Shown here: positions 24,614 to 31,544 of the stretch, one piece after another
How the letters are laid out: every line of letters starts with the position of its first letter
How positions within the stretch are numbered: the first letter of the stretch is position 1
Assembly (NCBI RefSeq): GCF_030694375.1
Contig: NZ_JAUXYL010000043.1
Coordinates: 1-49,538 of the forward strand
Direction of reading: 5' to 3'
Length of the DNA stretch: 49,538 nt
From: Algoriphagus sp.
Lineage (GTDB): Bacteria > Bacteroidota > Bacteroidia > Cytophagales > Cyclobacteriaceae
Translations under genes and position numbers: made by a program
Notes under the pieces: generated by a model
The model's database searches: none
Seen by the model: the letters and a program-made list of their open reading frames with translations, nothing else
What the model was told of the DNA's origin: nothing

Positions 24614-25562
24614 GCTTGAGGATCATATTACCTCCCACAGTTACGGAGAATCACCCCGGGAACTTTACGAACCCATAACTTACATCATGAGCCTTGGAGG
24701 GAAGCGGATCAGACCGCTTCTTTCGCTTTTGGGGTATGGACTTTATGGAAAAAATCCAGCCGAAATCCTCAGTCAGGCAGCCGCAGTCGAAGTGTTTCAC
24801 AATTTCACCCTGATGCATGATGACATCATGGATCAGGCACCACTGCGAAGAGGCAAAGCTACTGTTCATGAAAAATGGAATGCAAATATTGCTATCCTTT
24901 CGGGAGACGTCATGCTCGTAAGAGCCTATGATTTGCTTTTGGGGACAGATCCAAAATTGCTTCCTGAAGTCATCCGTTTGTTCAACAAGACAGCAGCAGA
25001 AGTTTGCGAGGGACAGCAATTCGATATGAACTTCGAAGCCTACGAAACGGTACATGAAGAAGAATACCTCAACATGATCCGTCTCAAAACTGCGGTTTTG
25101 TTGGGTTTTGCTTTGCAGCTCGGAGCAATTTTAGCCGGTGCAGAAAAAGGGGACGCGGATAAACTTTATGAGTTTGGAGTTGATATTGGAATTGGTTTTC
25201 AACTAAAAGATGATTTGTTGGACGTATTTGCCGATCAGGCCAAGTTTGGAAAGCAGGTCGGTGGAGACATCATTTCGAATAAAAAGACATTCCTTTTGAT
25301 CAAAGCATTGGAGCTTGCCAAAGGAAAAGATGCAGAAGAGTTGAATTATTGGCTGGCGCTAAAAGAATTTGGCAAAGCAGAAAAAGTAACTGCCGTCAGA
25401 GCACTTTATGAAAAACTGGGAATCAAATCGCTTACCGAGGCGAAGATGAATTCCTATTTCGATGCCGGATTTGCGCAGCTGGAAAGCATTCATTTTTCCA
25501 ATCCGGAATATTACCAAGCACTCTACGCCATCACTCAAGACCTGATCCACCGGGAAAAATAA
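24576..25562 (+). CDS. Polyprenyl (geranylgeranyl/farnesyl-type) diphosphate synthase
   Basis: 328 residues from ATG 24576, which overlaps the rnr end by 38 nt; an earlier in-frame ATG at 24540 would deepen the overlap and is less likely. Motifs: GGKRIRPLL, first aspartate-rich motif LMHDDIMD with no two-residue insertion, RRGKATVH, GDVMLVRAYDLL, then second aspartate-rich motif QLKDDLLD, KQVGGDIISNKKTFL. Condenses isopentenyl diphosphate with an allylic primer. A Phe lies five residues before the first motif, which tends to limit chain length (FPP/GGPP), but product size is uncertain. The next gene starts 3 nt after its stop. Confidence 0.87.
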   Translation: MTEKSLAHALLIKLEDHITSHSYGESPRELYEPITYIMSLGGKRIRPLLSLLGYGLYGKNPAEILSQAAAVEVFHNFTLMHDDIMDQAPLRRGKATVHEKWNANIAILSGDVMLVRAYDLLLGTDPKLLPEVIRLFNKTAAEVCEGQQFDMNFEAYETVHEEEYLNMIRLKTAVLLGFALQLGAILAGAEKGDADKLYEFGVDIGIGFQLKDDLLDVFADQAKFGKQVGGDIISNKKTFLLIKALELAKGKDAEELNYWLALKEFGKAEKVTAVRALYEKLGIKSLTEAKMNSYFDAGFAQLESIHFSNPEYYQALYAITQDLIHREK

Positions 25563-25565
25563 GCC

Positions 25566-26195
25566 ATGGAATTATCGCTGACAGTTATCATTATCGCAAT
25601 CACTGCGATCACGAGTATTCTTGCATTTAACCGCCCTGAGATGATGGACCGGTGGATGTTTATGCCCTATCGGATCAAGCATCGCAACCAGTGGGATCGA
25701 TTTGTCCTTTCGGGTTTTATCCACAAGGATTACATGCATTTGCTTTTCAACATGTTCACTTTTTACTTCTTTGGAGGCGTGGTGGAAATGTTCCTGCGGT
25801 ACAAGTTTGGCGTGTTACTGGGGGGAGTGCTGTTTGTGATTTTCTACATTTTAGGGATAGTCATTTCTGATTTACCCACTTACAAAAAGCACCAAGATGA
25901 CAGTTATTACCGGGCTTTGGGTGCATCGGGGGGAACGGCCGCAACTGTTTTTGCAAGTATAATTTTGATGCCCTTGTCGGACATCTGCTTCTTCGGGATC
26001 ATTTGTCTGCCGGGATTCATTCTAGGCGTTCTTTTCCTGATCTATTCTTATGTCAAAGGAAAACAGGGAGGGGACAACATCAACCACGATGCACACCTGT
26101 ACGGGGCGATATTTGGTATCATCTTTATCCTAATTCTTTCGCCTTCCAGTGCAATGATGTTTGTGGAGCAGATTAAGGATTTTAGGTTGTTTTAA
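25566..26195 (+). CDS. Rhomboid-family intramembrane serine protease
   Basis: 209 residues, about six membrane spans. HKDYMHLLFNMFTFYFFGG is the conserved loop/TM2 element; catalytic Ser121 sits in ALGASGGTAA, and His177 in HDAHLYGA matches the HxxG partner site. Cleaves membrane proteins within the bilayer. It is the last gene of the rnr/prenyl-synthase operon (3-bp gap). Its last ~100 bp are duplicated in diverged form at 40694-40805, on the far side of the accessory island, in the same orientation. Confidence 0.88.
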   Translation: MELSLTVIIIAITAITSILAFNRPEMMDRWMFMPYRIKHRNQWDRFVLSGFIHKDYMHLLFNMFTFYFFGGVVEMFLRYKFGVLLGGVLFVIFYILGIVISDLPTYKKHQDDSYYRALGASGGTAATVFASIILMPLSDICFFGIICLPGFILGVLFLIYSYVKGKQGGDNINHDAHLYGAIFGIIFILILSPSSAMMFVEQIKDFRLF

Positions 26196-26212
26196 AAGAA
26201 AAAGACCTAGCA

Positions 26213-26227
26213 GGTCTGAACGATTAT
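26213..26227. terminator. Small hairpin after the rhomboid gene
   Basis: AGACCT-AGC-AGGTCT. Read leftward it is followed by TTTTTCTTTT, so it looks like the terminator of the decayed leftward HTH gene beside it; it may also slow rightward transcription. Confidence 0.5.
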
Positions 26228-26233
26228 TTTTTA

Positions 26234-26323
26234 ATCATCTTCCCGAGCATTTCTTTCAGGTGCTTTGCTTCTATTTCGACCTCAACTAGTTTTTTTTGGA
26301 AAGGGTCAATCGACTGCTCGTTT
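26234..26323 (-). pseudogene. C-terminal remnant of an XRE-regulator-like gene
   Basis: The minus strand encodes PNEQSIDPFQKKLVEVE and then AKHLKEMLGKMIKK before TAA (26234-26236); an in-frame TAG precedes it and no HTH part remains. LKEMLGKMIKK is identical to the alternate-frame C-terminus of the intact XRE gene at 27788-28051, and both are followed by an AGACCT-type terminator hairpin. This is what is left of a second regulator of the same family. Confidence 0.6.
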
Positions 26324-26373
26324 GGCTAGTCTGAGGTGGTTTAGGCTGGTGGAATCCCCCTGAAAGCCGAATA

Positions 26374-26428
26374 TTTAGATTGTAATCGAAAAATTAGGCC
26401 TTTTTTTTAGATTGTAATCGAAAAATTA
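26374..26428. repeat. Two identical 23-bp direct repeats upstream of the AAA/DUF4143 gene
   Basis: TTTAGATTGTAATCGAAAAA plus TTA occurs at 26374-26396 and 26406-26428, a 32-bp register (three helical turns). The core GATT-GT-AATC is an inverted repeat. It lies 28 bp before the ATG, an operator-like position. Confidence 0.65.
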
Positions 26429-26455
26429 AGCATTTTTAAATTCCAATTTACAGAA

Positions 26456-27586
26456 ATGATCAAACGCAAACTATCAGAAAAGCTAATCCAAAGCTGTTTC
26501 AAAGGTAAAATAATCATCCTTTTGGGAGCTCGGCAGGTCGGCAAGACCACCTTATTGAAAGAATTGGTAAAAGAGATCAATTCACCTTATACCTGGTTCA
26601 ACGCAGATGAAGCAGATATTTTGGAAGCTTTTACTTCTGCCGTGACAAGTACCCAATTGATTCACCTGATTGGTTCAGATTCGAGATTAGTGATCATTGA
26701 TGAAGCCCAACAAATTCCTGATATCGGAAAGAAACTAAAGCTAATTTATGACAATCGACCTGACATTCAGCTGATTGTGACAGGCTCCTCTGCATTTGAT
26801 CTTCAAGATCAAACTTCAGAGCCACTTACTGGCAGGAAGAGAACCTTTCATCTCTATCCAATTAGTTATTTGGAAACAGAAAATCTCACTTCTGCTTTGG
26901 AGGCCAAACGATTGTTGGACACTCGTCTCATGTTTGGATTTTATCCTGATGTAGTCAATAATCCAGGAAAAGAAAAAGAACTTCTGATCGAAATAGCCCA
27001 AAGCTATCTCTACAAAGATGTACTGAGGTTGGACGGCATCCGCAAACCAAGCCATCTGGAAAAACTATTAAAGGCTCTGGCATTTCAAGTGGGCAGTGAG
27101 GTAAGCTATAATGAATTAGCCCAAATCATCGGAAACATTGATACCGCAACCGTGGAGAAGTATCTGGATTTATTAGAGAAGGCCTTCGTCATTTTCAAAC
27201 TTCCTGCCTTCAACCGGAATTTGAGAAATGAAATCAAAAAAGGGAAGAAATATTACTTCTTCGACAATGGCATCCGTAACGTACTGATCAATAATTTCAC
27301 TTTGCCAGAAATGCGGGTAGATAAAGGTGCCTTATGGGAAAATTTCTTGATCTCAGAGCGGTTGAAAGCTAACACCTATGCCGGAAGATTTGTCAACAGC
27401 TACTTTTGGAGGACCCACGATCAGGCTGAGATTGATTACCTCGAGGAAACTGATGGAATCCTTCATGCATTTGAATTGAAATGGCAGGATAAAAAGGTCC
27501 GATTTCCTGCATCCTTCCTTCAGTCTTATCCCAATCATCAGACGAATGTCGTGAGTCGAAGTAACTTTGAGGGATTTGTCAGGTAG
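26456..27586 (+). CDS. AAA ATPase with C-terminal DUF4143 domain (copy 1)
   Basis: 376 residues. N-terminal AAA domain: Walker A GARQVGKTTL (24-33, Lys30), Walker B RLVIIDEAQ, sensor-like VTGSSAF. The C-terminal half has the DUF4143 wing (QVGSEVSYNELAQIIGNIDTATVEKYLDLLEKAFVIF), FFDNGIRN and a PD-(D/E)XK-like IDYLEE / FELKW end. The family is common in mobile regions of Bacteroidota and its role is unsettled. The gene at 39470-40591 is a close paralogue in the opposite orientation; the pair brackets the peptide cluster. Its upstream 23-bp repeats suggest autoregulation. Confidence 0.85.
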   Translation: MIKRKLSEKLIQSCFKGKIIILLGARQVGKTTLLKELVKEINSPYTWFNADEADILEAFTSAVTSTQLIHLIGSDSRLVIIDEAQQIPDIGKKLKLIYDNRPDIQLIVTGSSAFDLQDQTSEPLTGRKRTFHLYPISYLETENLTSALEAKRLLDTRLMFGFYPDVVNNPGKEKELLIEIAQSYLYKDVLRLDGIRKPSHLEKLLKALAFQVGSEVSYNELAQIIGNIDTATVEKYLDLLEKAFVIFKLPAFNRNLRNEIKKGKKYYFFDNGIRNVLINNFTLPEMRVDKGALWENFLISERLKANTYAGRFVNSYFWRTHDQAEIDYLEETDGILHAFELKWQDKKVRFPASFLQSYPNHQTNVVSRSNFEGFVR

Positions 27587-27707
27587 ATCCAAATCGGATC
27601 TTTCAGTAGATCAGGTTTGAGTTTTTCCTACGTTCCGCCAGCTGGTTTTGGCTAGCAATCCTGATGGAATGGTAAGATCGGATTCTTTATAGTGTATGGT
27701 TCTGATG

Positions 27708-27749
27708 TAAAAAAAAGACCTTCGAGGTTTTTTAAAACCTCAAAGGTCT
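27708..27749 (-). terminator. Terminator of the XRE regulator gene
   Basis: Read leftward: AGACCTTTGAGGTTTT, short loop, AAAACCTCGAAGGTCT (one mismatch), then a run of eight or more T. It lies 7 nt past the alternate-frame stop (27756) and about 40 nt past the annotated stop. Confidence 0.75.
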
Positions 27750-27787
27750 GAACTATCATTTTTTGATCATCTTCCCGAGCATTTCTT

Positions 27788-28051
27788 TCAGCTGTTGAAG
27801 TTCTTTTTCAGCTTCCGATAGATTTCTGGGGGGGGGGGGGGGGAAAAATTTATCCCATTTTCGGATAATAATTTTAGGACATCCAGGCCATATATTTCAC
27901 CCATTTTTGCCAATTGAATCACAGAAGGCTGGGTTTTTCCACTCTCCATATTGGACAAAGTTTTTTGAGCAATGCCCAAAAGTTCCGCTACTTCGTGCTG
28001 ACTCATCCGTTTGAATTCTCTCGCTCTCTTGAGATGATGACCTAGTTCCAT
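27788..28051 (-). CDS. XRE-family regulator with a 16-nt poly-C tract near its 3' end
   Basis: 87 residues in the present frame. A HTH_3 domain fills residues ~5-60 (LKRAREFKRMSQHEVAELLG, IAQKTLSNMESGKTQPS, LAKMGEIYGLDVLKLL). After ENGINF the C16 run codes SPPPPP and the frame ends EIYRKLKKNFNS. With 14 or 17 C the frame continues as RNLSEAEKELQQ then LKEMLGKMIKK and stops at 27756; the latter tail matches the remnant at 26234 and looks like the native coiled-coil end. So the present allele probably has an altered C-terminus. The gene is divergent from the oxidoreductase at 28187, with the 39-bp element in between; it is the likely cluster regulator. Confidence 0.8.
   Translation of the reverse strand: MELGHHLKRAREFKRMSQHEVAELLGIAQKTLSNMESGKTQPSVIQLAKMGEIYGLDVLKLLSENGINFSPPPPPEIYRKLKKNFNS
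27828..27843. repeat. G16 homopolymer (C16 on the coding strand)
   Basis: Sixteen consecutive G on the plus strand inside the XRE gene, three nt after codon TTT of ENGINF. Tracts of this length slip readily during replication in other bacteria. Three different C-termini result from the three frames (NFNS end, IKK end, or a short QKSIGS end). Length miscalling in sequencing is possible. Confidence 0.8.
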
Positions 28052-28070
28052 AAGTTAAAAGTTAATTGGC

Positions 28071-28109
28071 TTAGTAAAAATTTACTGAATTTTAGTAAAT
28101 ACGGTATAG
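28071..28109. promoter_or_regulatory. 39-bp cluster element, copy 1 (XRE/oxidoreductase divergent region)
   Basis: Structure: TTAGTAAA-AA-TTTACTGA (near-perfect inverted repeat), three nt, then TTAGTAAATACGGTATAG. The same 39-bp block, 34 of 39 identical and with no gaps, lies at 37903-37941 upstream of peptide B. It holds two direct and one inverted (T)TAGTAAA box, the layout expected for a dimeric HTH regulator. It ends 77 nt before the oxidoreductase ATG and 20 nt from the XRE start. Confidence 0.75.
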
Positions 28110-28186
28110 TCTTTACAATTCGTATTTTTCAAATTTATCCATTCATTTTAAACGACAAAATTTTATTTGAATTTTTATAAAAGTTT

Positions 28187-29749
28187 ATGGAAAACTGTTT
28201 GATCATTTGCAAGAGATTACTGGAGTCACTTAAGGTACCATTCACCGGGAAATTCCTGAAGGAAAAGATACTCACCCATCCCCAGTATCCAAGCTTACTT
28301 TCCCTCTCAGATACCCTGGAGGAGTATGGAGTGGAATCTGTAGCAGCCAAGCTGGGTCCGGAGCGATTGGATGAGCTTCCTTCGCCGGGAATCGTGCAGG
28401 TATCGCTTGCTAATGGTACTTTCTTTAATGTGATCACGGCTGTTTCTGAAAATATGGTTTCCGTATTTGATGAAAAAGGAAAGCAAAAGGATATATCCCG
28501 GTTGGATTTCCTGAAGATGTGGACAGGCGTGAGTTTACTGGCAGAAGCCAAGGAAGATGCCGCCGAACCGGAAATCGGGCAAAAGATCCGTGATCGGCGG
28601 ATCATTCGAGGTTTAGTAGCGCTGGGCGTAGTTAGCCTCTTATTATGGCTTGGACTTGGTCTAGTTGAGTATGGATCTTCAGGATTGTTCTTATTCTATT
28701 TTTTGCTCAAGTTTCTGGGATTGTCTATCTCGGGTATTCTGCTATGGCATCAGCAAGACAGGGAAAATCCTACTCTTCAGAAATTTTGTTCAGGCGGGAA
28801 GAGCGTAGATTGCAATTCCGTGCTGGATTCAAAGGTCTTCCAGCTATTGGATGGTCGAATTAATCCCGGTCTGGTGGCATTTGCTTATTTCTTTGCCGGT
28901 TTTGGATTATGGGTAAGCTTGGGTCTTTCCTCCTCGACTTTCTTAGGCTGGTTAAGTATGTCAACCATTCCGGTGGTGATCTACTCCTTTTATTATCAGG
29001 GGATGGTGATCAAGAAGTGGTGCAAGTTCTGCCTATTGATCCAGGCAATTCTAATACTAGAGGTCGTAACGGTTGTGGAAGGAGGATATTGGGAAATTGG
29101 ACTTTCTATTTCTGCCATTAGCTTATTTCTTTTCCTGTTCACCGGGATCGTTTTGAGTGGGGTGTTGATAAAACCCATGCTACTAATCCAAGATGACTTG
29201 TTTAGGGCAAAGAGAGAACTGGCAAAACTTAAAAGCAATAAGAAACTTTTTCAAGCAGCACTTTCACAATCCAGAAAAATAAAAAACATACCTCAGGGAC
29301 TTGGAATAGTAATGAGTGGAAAAAAGGCGAAACATCAAGTAATCAAGGTATGCAACCCCTACTGTGGACCTTGCTCTAAGGTACATCCGATATTGGAAAG
29401 TCTTTTTGAAACTGGAAATATTGATCTTCAGATCCTTTTTACACCTGGGAGCGGGGAAGAGCAAAAAGAAAAAACTATCCGACATCTCTTGGCTGTGGAT
29501 AAGAAAGGTAATAAAGAATACACACGTAAAGCTTTGGACGATTGGTATGGGACTATGAAAAAGGACTATGAGAAATTTGCTACTAAGTATCCGATAAACG
29601 GAGAATTGAATCTTCAGGAAGAAATGGTAAAACTGATGGAGGATTGGTGTGAAAAAGAAGATATCGCTTACACCCCGACTCTTTTTATTGACGGCTATGA
29701 ATTACCCAAGGAGTATCATGTGGAGGATTTGAAATACTTATTAGACTAA
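28187..29749 (+). CDS. C39-like / VKOR / thioredoxin fusion, disulfide-forming oxidoreductase
   Basis: 520 residues in three parts. Residues 1-120: a C39-peptidase-like domain (HPQYPSLLSLSDTLEEYGV) in which the usual GHF His site reads NGTFFNV, so it is probably a non-cleaving leader-binding module. Residues ~140-335: a VKOR membrane domain with loop Cys201 and Cys209 and the active pair Cys279-Lys-Phe-Cys282 (WCKFC). Residues ~345-520: a DsbA/thioredoxin-like domain with Cys393-Gly-Pro-Cys396, plus TPTLFIDGYELP. It should oxidise cysteines of exported peptides, passing electrons to quinone. It is the first gene of the cluster, 113 bp before the six-Cys peptide. Such fusions are known beside C39 transporters in Bacteroidota. 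Confidence 0.85.
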   Translation: MENCLIICKRLLESLKVPFTGKFLKEKILTHPQYPSLLSLSDTLEEYGVESVAAKLGPERLDELPSPGIVQVSLANGTFFNVITAVSENMVSVFDEKGKQKDISRLDFLKMWTGVSLLAEAKEDAAEPEIGQKIRDRRIIRGLVALGVVSLLLWLGLGLVEYGSSGLFLFYFLLKFLGLSISGILLWHQQDRENPTLQKFCSGGKSVDCNSVLDSKVFQLLDGRINPGLVAFAYFFAGFGLWVSLGLSSSTFLGWLSMSTIPVVIYSFYYQGMVIKKWCKFCLLIQAILILEVVTVVEGGYWEIGLSISAISLFLFLFTGIVLSGVLIKPMLLIQDDLFRAKRELAKLKSNKKLFQAALSQSRKIKNIPQGLGIVMSGKKAKHQVIKVCNPYCGPCSKVHPILESLFETGNIDLQILFTPGSGEEQKEKTIRHLLAVDKKGNKEYTRKALDDWYGTMKKDYEKFATKYPINGELNLQEEMVKLMEDWCEKEDIAYTPTLFIDGYELPKEYHVEDLKYLLD

Positions 29750-29861
29750 TAATTCTTCCATATAAAAAATGGAATCAAAATATTCAATCGCGATGAATGG
29801 TCAGAGACTCTGGCTGACCTTAATGTCTGGGGAATGAGTAAACTTTAAAACCAAAAAAACA

Positions 29862-30068
29862 ATGAAAAAATTAAGTCTAGGAAAATTGAAGCTCGCTTCC
29901 GAAGAGGTGCTTCAAAGAAGTCAATTGGCTAGCATTTATGGTGGGTCAGAATCTGGAGAGTTTAATTGTAGAAAGTGGAGCTGCAATTATGAAGAAGAAT
30001 GTGATAGTCATTGTACGTGCGATAAACCTGATCCAAATAAATCTGGGGTTTGTGTTGATAAAATATAG
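29862..30068 (+). CDS. GG-leader secreted peptide precursor A, six-cysteine core
   Basis: 68 residues. The leader (1-28) MKKLSLGKLKLASEEVL...GG ends in the double-glycine site GG27-28, the cleavage signal of C39 transporters (GG-Bacteroidales precursor type, TIGR04149-like). The predicted 40-residue core is acidic/polar with Cys at 36, 41, 47, 51, 53 and 64, giving loop sizes 4, 5, 3, 1 and 10. That spacing lies within published inhibitor-cystine-knot limits, but the fold is not proven. Ser and Thr residues are available for glycosylation. Leader identity with peptide B is 19 of 28; the cores are unrelated. It is followed by a hairpin and a DUF4221 lipoprotein gene. Confidence 0.85.
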   Translation: MKKLSLGKLKLASEEVLQRSQLASIYGGSESGEFNCRKWSCNYEEECDSHCTCDKPDPNKSGVCVDKI

Positions 30069-30080
30069 TAAAATACATTT

Positions 30081-30101
30081 GGGCCGTTATTATAACGGCC
30101 C
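30081..30101 (+). terminator. Perfect hairpin just behind peptide A
   Basis: GGGCCGTTAT-T-ATAACGGCCC, a perfect 21-nt palindrome 12 nt after the peptide A stop. It is followed by TTCATCC rather than a long T run, so it is better read as a partial terminator or mRNA-stabilising 3' end that raises peptide A level over the DUF4221 gene. Confidence 0.6.
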
Positions 30102-30181
30102 TTCATCCACTAAATTACATTTAAAATTAAGAAACTCAAAGAAAGTATTAATAGATGATGTTCTATAAAAACCTAGGATTA

Positions 30182-31315
30182 ATGAAGCAATTTTTGTTTT
30201 TAATATTTATAAATATTTTATTTTCATGTCATAACAAAGATAATAAGGAAGTTTCAAAATTATTCTATTCTGTAGATACTTTAATTATCAATTCTGATGA
30301 AAGGATTTTTGATTTAGGCGGATTTATGATTACATCAGATTTAGATAAGGAAAAAAAATTATTTTACTTATATAATGATTTTGACCTTTCGATTGATCAG
30401 ATAAGTTTTGATGAAGAAAAATTCATAGAAAAGTATTCGTTTGACCCTGAAGGACCAAACGGGGTAGGTACTCATTTGCTTGGTATACAGATTTTAAATG
30501 ACAGTTTGTTTTTCCTCAAATCATTTAATAAATCTGCAATTGTCAATAAAAAAGGTTATGTGTGGCAAAGAATAAATTGGATGAAATCTACAAGCAAAAA
30601 TATTGTTAATATCGGAAATATACCTAGGATAGAGATTGCAGTATATAAGAAAGATCTAATTGTATATGGATTAAAGTTTGATTATAAAAATAAACAAGTT
30701 TCACTAGCTAAATTATCTGTTGCTGAGAACCTAGAAAAACCTATCGATATAGATCCAAAAAATTCATTTGAAAATTACTTTTTGACTTACGAGGGAAGTA
30801 AATTTCTAGCTCCTCAAGTATTTATCTCTTCTCAAAATGGTTTTATAATGATTAGTCATGAATTTTCAAATGAAATTATTTTATTGGACAACAACGGAGA
30901 TCTAAAAAAAATAGTTACCTATAAAAGTTCGATAATTCCTTCAAGAGCAGAAATCCCTACAATTAAAGACGGAGAAAAAGAGCAAATTAGTAAAATTTAT
31001 CAAGGTATGTTGGAGCAGATTCGTTTTGAAGCTCCTGTTTGGGACGAGGTAGATAGGCGTTATTTTCGTCTATCATCGAAAAGGATTTTCGAACAATCTT
31101 CCAAAAATGAGAATGGACTATTATCAAAAAAATTAAATAATGAGGTTTTTTTATCTGTTCTTGATGAAAATTTTGAGTTAATTTCGGAATTGAAAATAAA
31201 AGAGCTCGCTGAAGAGCGTTATAAGTATTTTGCTAAAAATGGAAAACTTTGGGTATCACAAAATTTCTCAGATGAACTCGGTTTTTTGATTTTTAGCTTC
31301 AAAAATATAAAATAA
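30182..31315 (+). CDS. DUF4221-like lipoprotein A, next to peptide A
   Basis: 377 residues from ATG 30182, preferred over ATG 30155 because it begins the signal (MKQFLFLIFINILFSC, lipobox Cys16). The rest is beta-rich with repeated blade-like units (FDLGGFMI, FLYNDFDLSIDQISF, DPEGPNGVGTHLLGIQ, LLDNNGDLKKIVTY), like DUF4221 and six-bladed-propeller lipoproteins. The motif EGPNGVG matches EGPDGIG in lipoprotein B. Visibly A/T-rich compared with the transporter genes. Placement directly behind a peptide gene in both cassettes suggests immunity or peptide reception; this is inference. Surface or periplasmic anchor. Confidence 0.7.
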   Translation: MKQFLFLIFINILFSCHNKDNKEVSKLFYSVDTLIINSDERIFDLGGFMITSDLDKEKKLFYLYNDFDLSIDQISFDEEKFIEKYSFDPEGPNGVGTHLLGIQILNDSLFFLKSFNKSAIVNKKGYVWQRINWMKSTSKNIVNIGNIPRIEIAVYKKDLIVYGLKFDYKNKQVSLAKLSVAENLEKPIDIDPKNSFENYFLTYEGSKFLAPQVFISSQNGFIMISHEFSNEIILLDNNGDLKKIVTYKSSIIPSRAEIPTIKDGEKEQISKIYQGMLEQIRFEAPVWDEVDRRYFRLSSKRIFEQSSKNENGLLSKKLNNEVFLSVLDENFELISELKIKELAEERYKYFAKNGKLWVSQNFSDELGFLIFSFKNIK

Positions 31316-31320
31316 TTTTA

Positions 31321-31467
31321 TCTGTTTTTGACTCAACTGAGGTTTTTGTTAGTGATATAAAGCGGGAAAATTAAAACCCAAGTACTTTGATTAGTAGAAA
31401 CAATGAATTATGGTTCCTTGAAAGTCAAGATACTGATTTTGAAAATAAATTCTTTAATCTAATTTAA
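31321..31467 (+). pseudogene. Decayed C-terminal fragment resembling the DUF4221 lipoproteins
   Basis: In one frame SVFDSTEVFVSDIKREN, a TAA (31372), then NPSTLISRNNELWFLESQ and DTDFENKFFNLI before TAA 31465. It parallels the end of lipoprotein A (FELISELKIKELAEER, NGKLWVSQNFSDELGFLIF), so a third, broken family member probably lay here. Short and degenerate, so tentative. Confidence 0.35.
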
Positions 31468-31506
31468 GTAAAATTAAAAAAGTAATATAAATTTTAATAC
31501 GGTATG
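31464..31506. promoter_or_regulatory. Diverged third copy of the cluster element before the transporter
   Basis: AATACGGTAT (31496-31505) matches the core of the 39-bp elements exactly, and AGTAAAATT lies 5' at nearly the same distance (31467-31475) as AGTAAAAATT in copy 1. The middle is not conserved. It ends 38 nt before the transporter start. Confidence 0.4.
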
Positions 31507-31544
31507 TTCAATTTAATAATAAGTCTTTTATTTTGATTCAATAA

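Noticed and set aside
29946..30065. Defensin-like CS-alpha-beta fold for peptide A
   Set aside because: CxxxC and CxC are present but overlap on the same Cys51, so the required separate motifs are missing.
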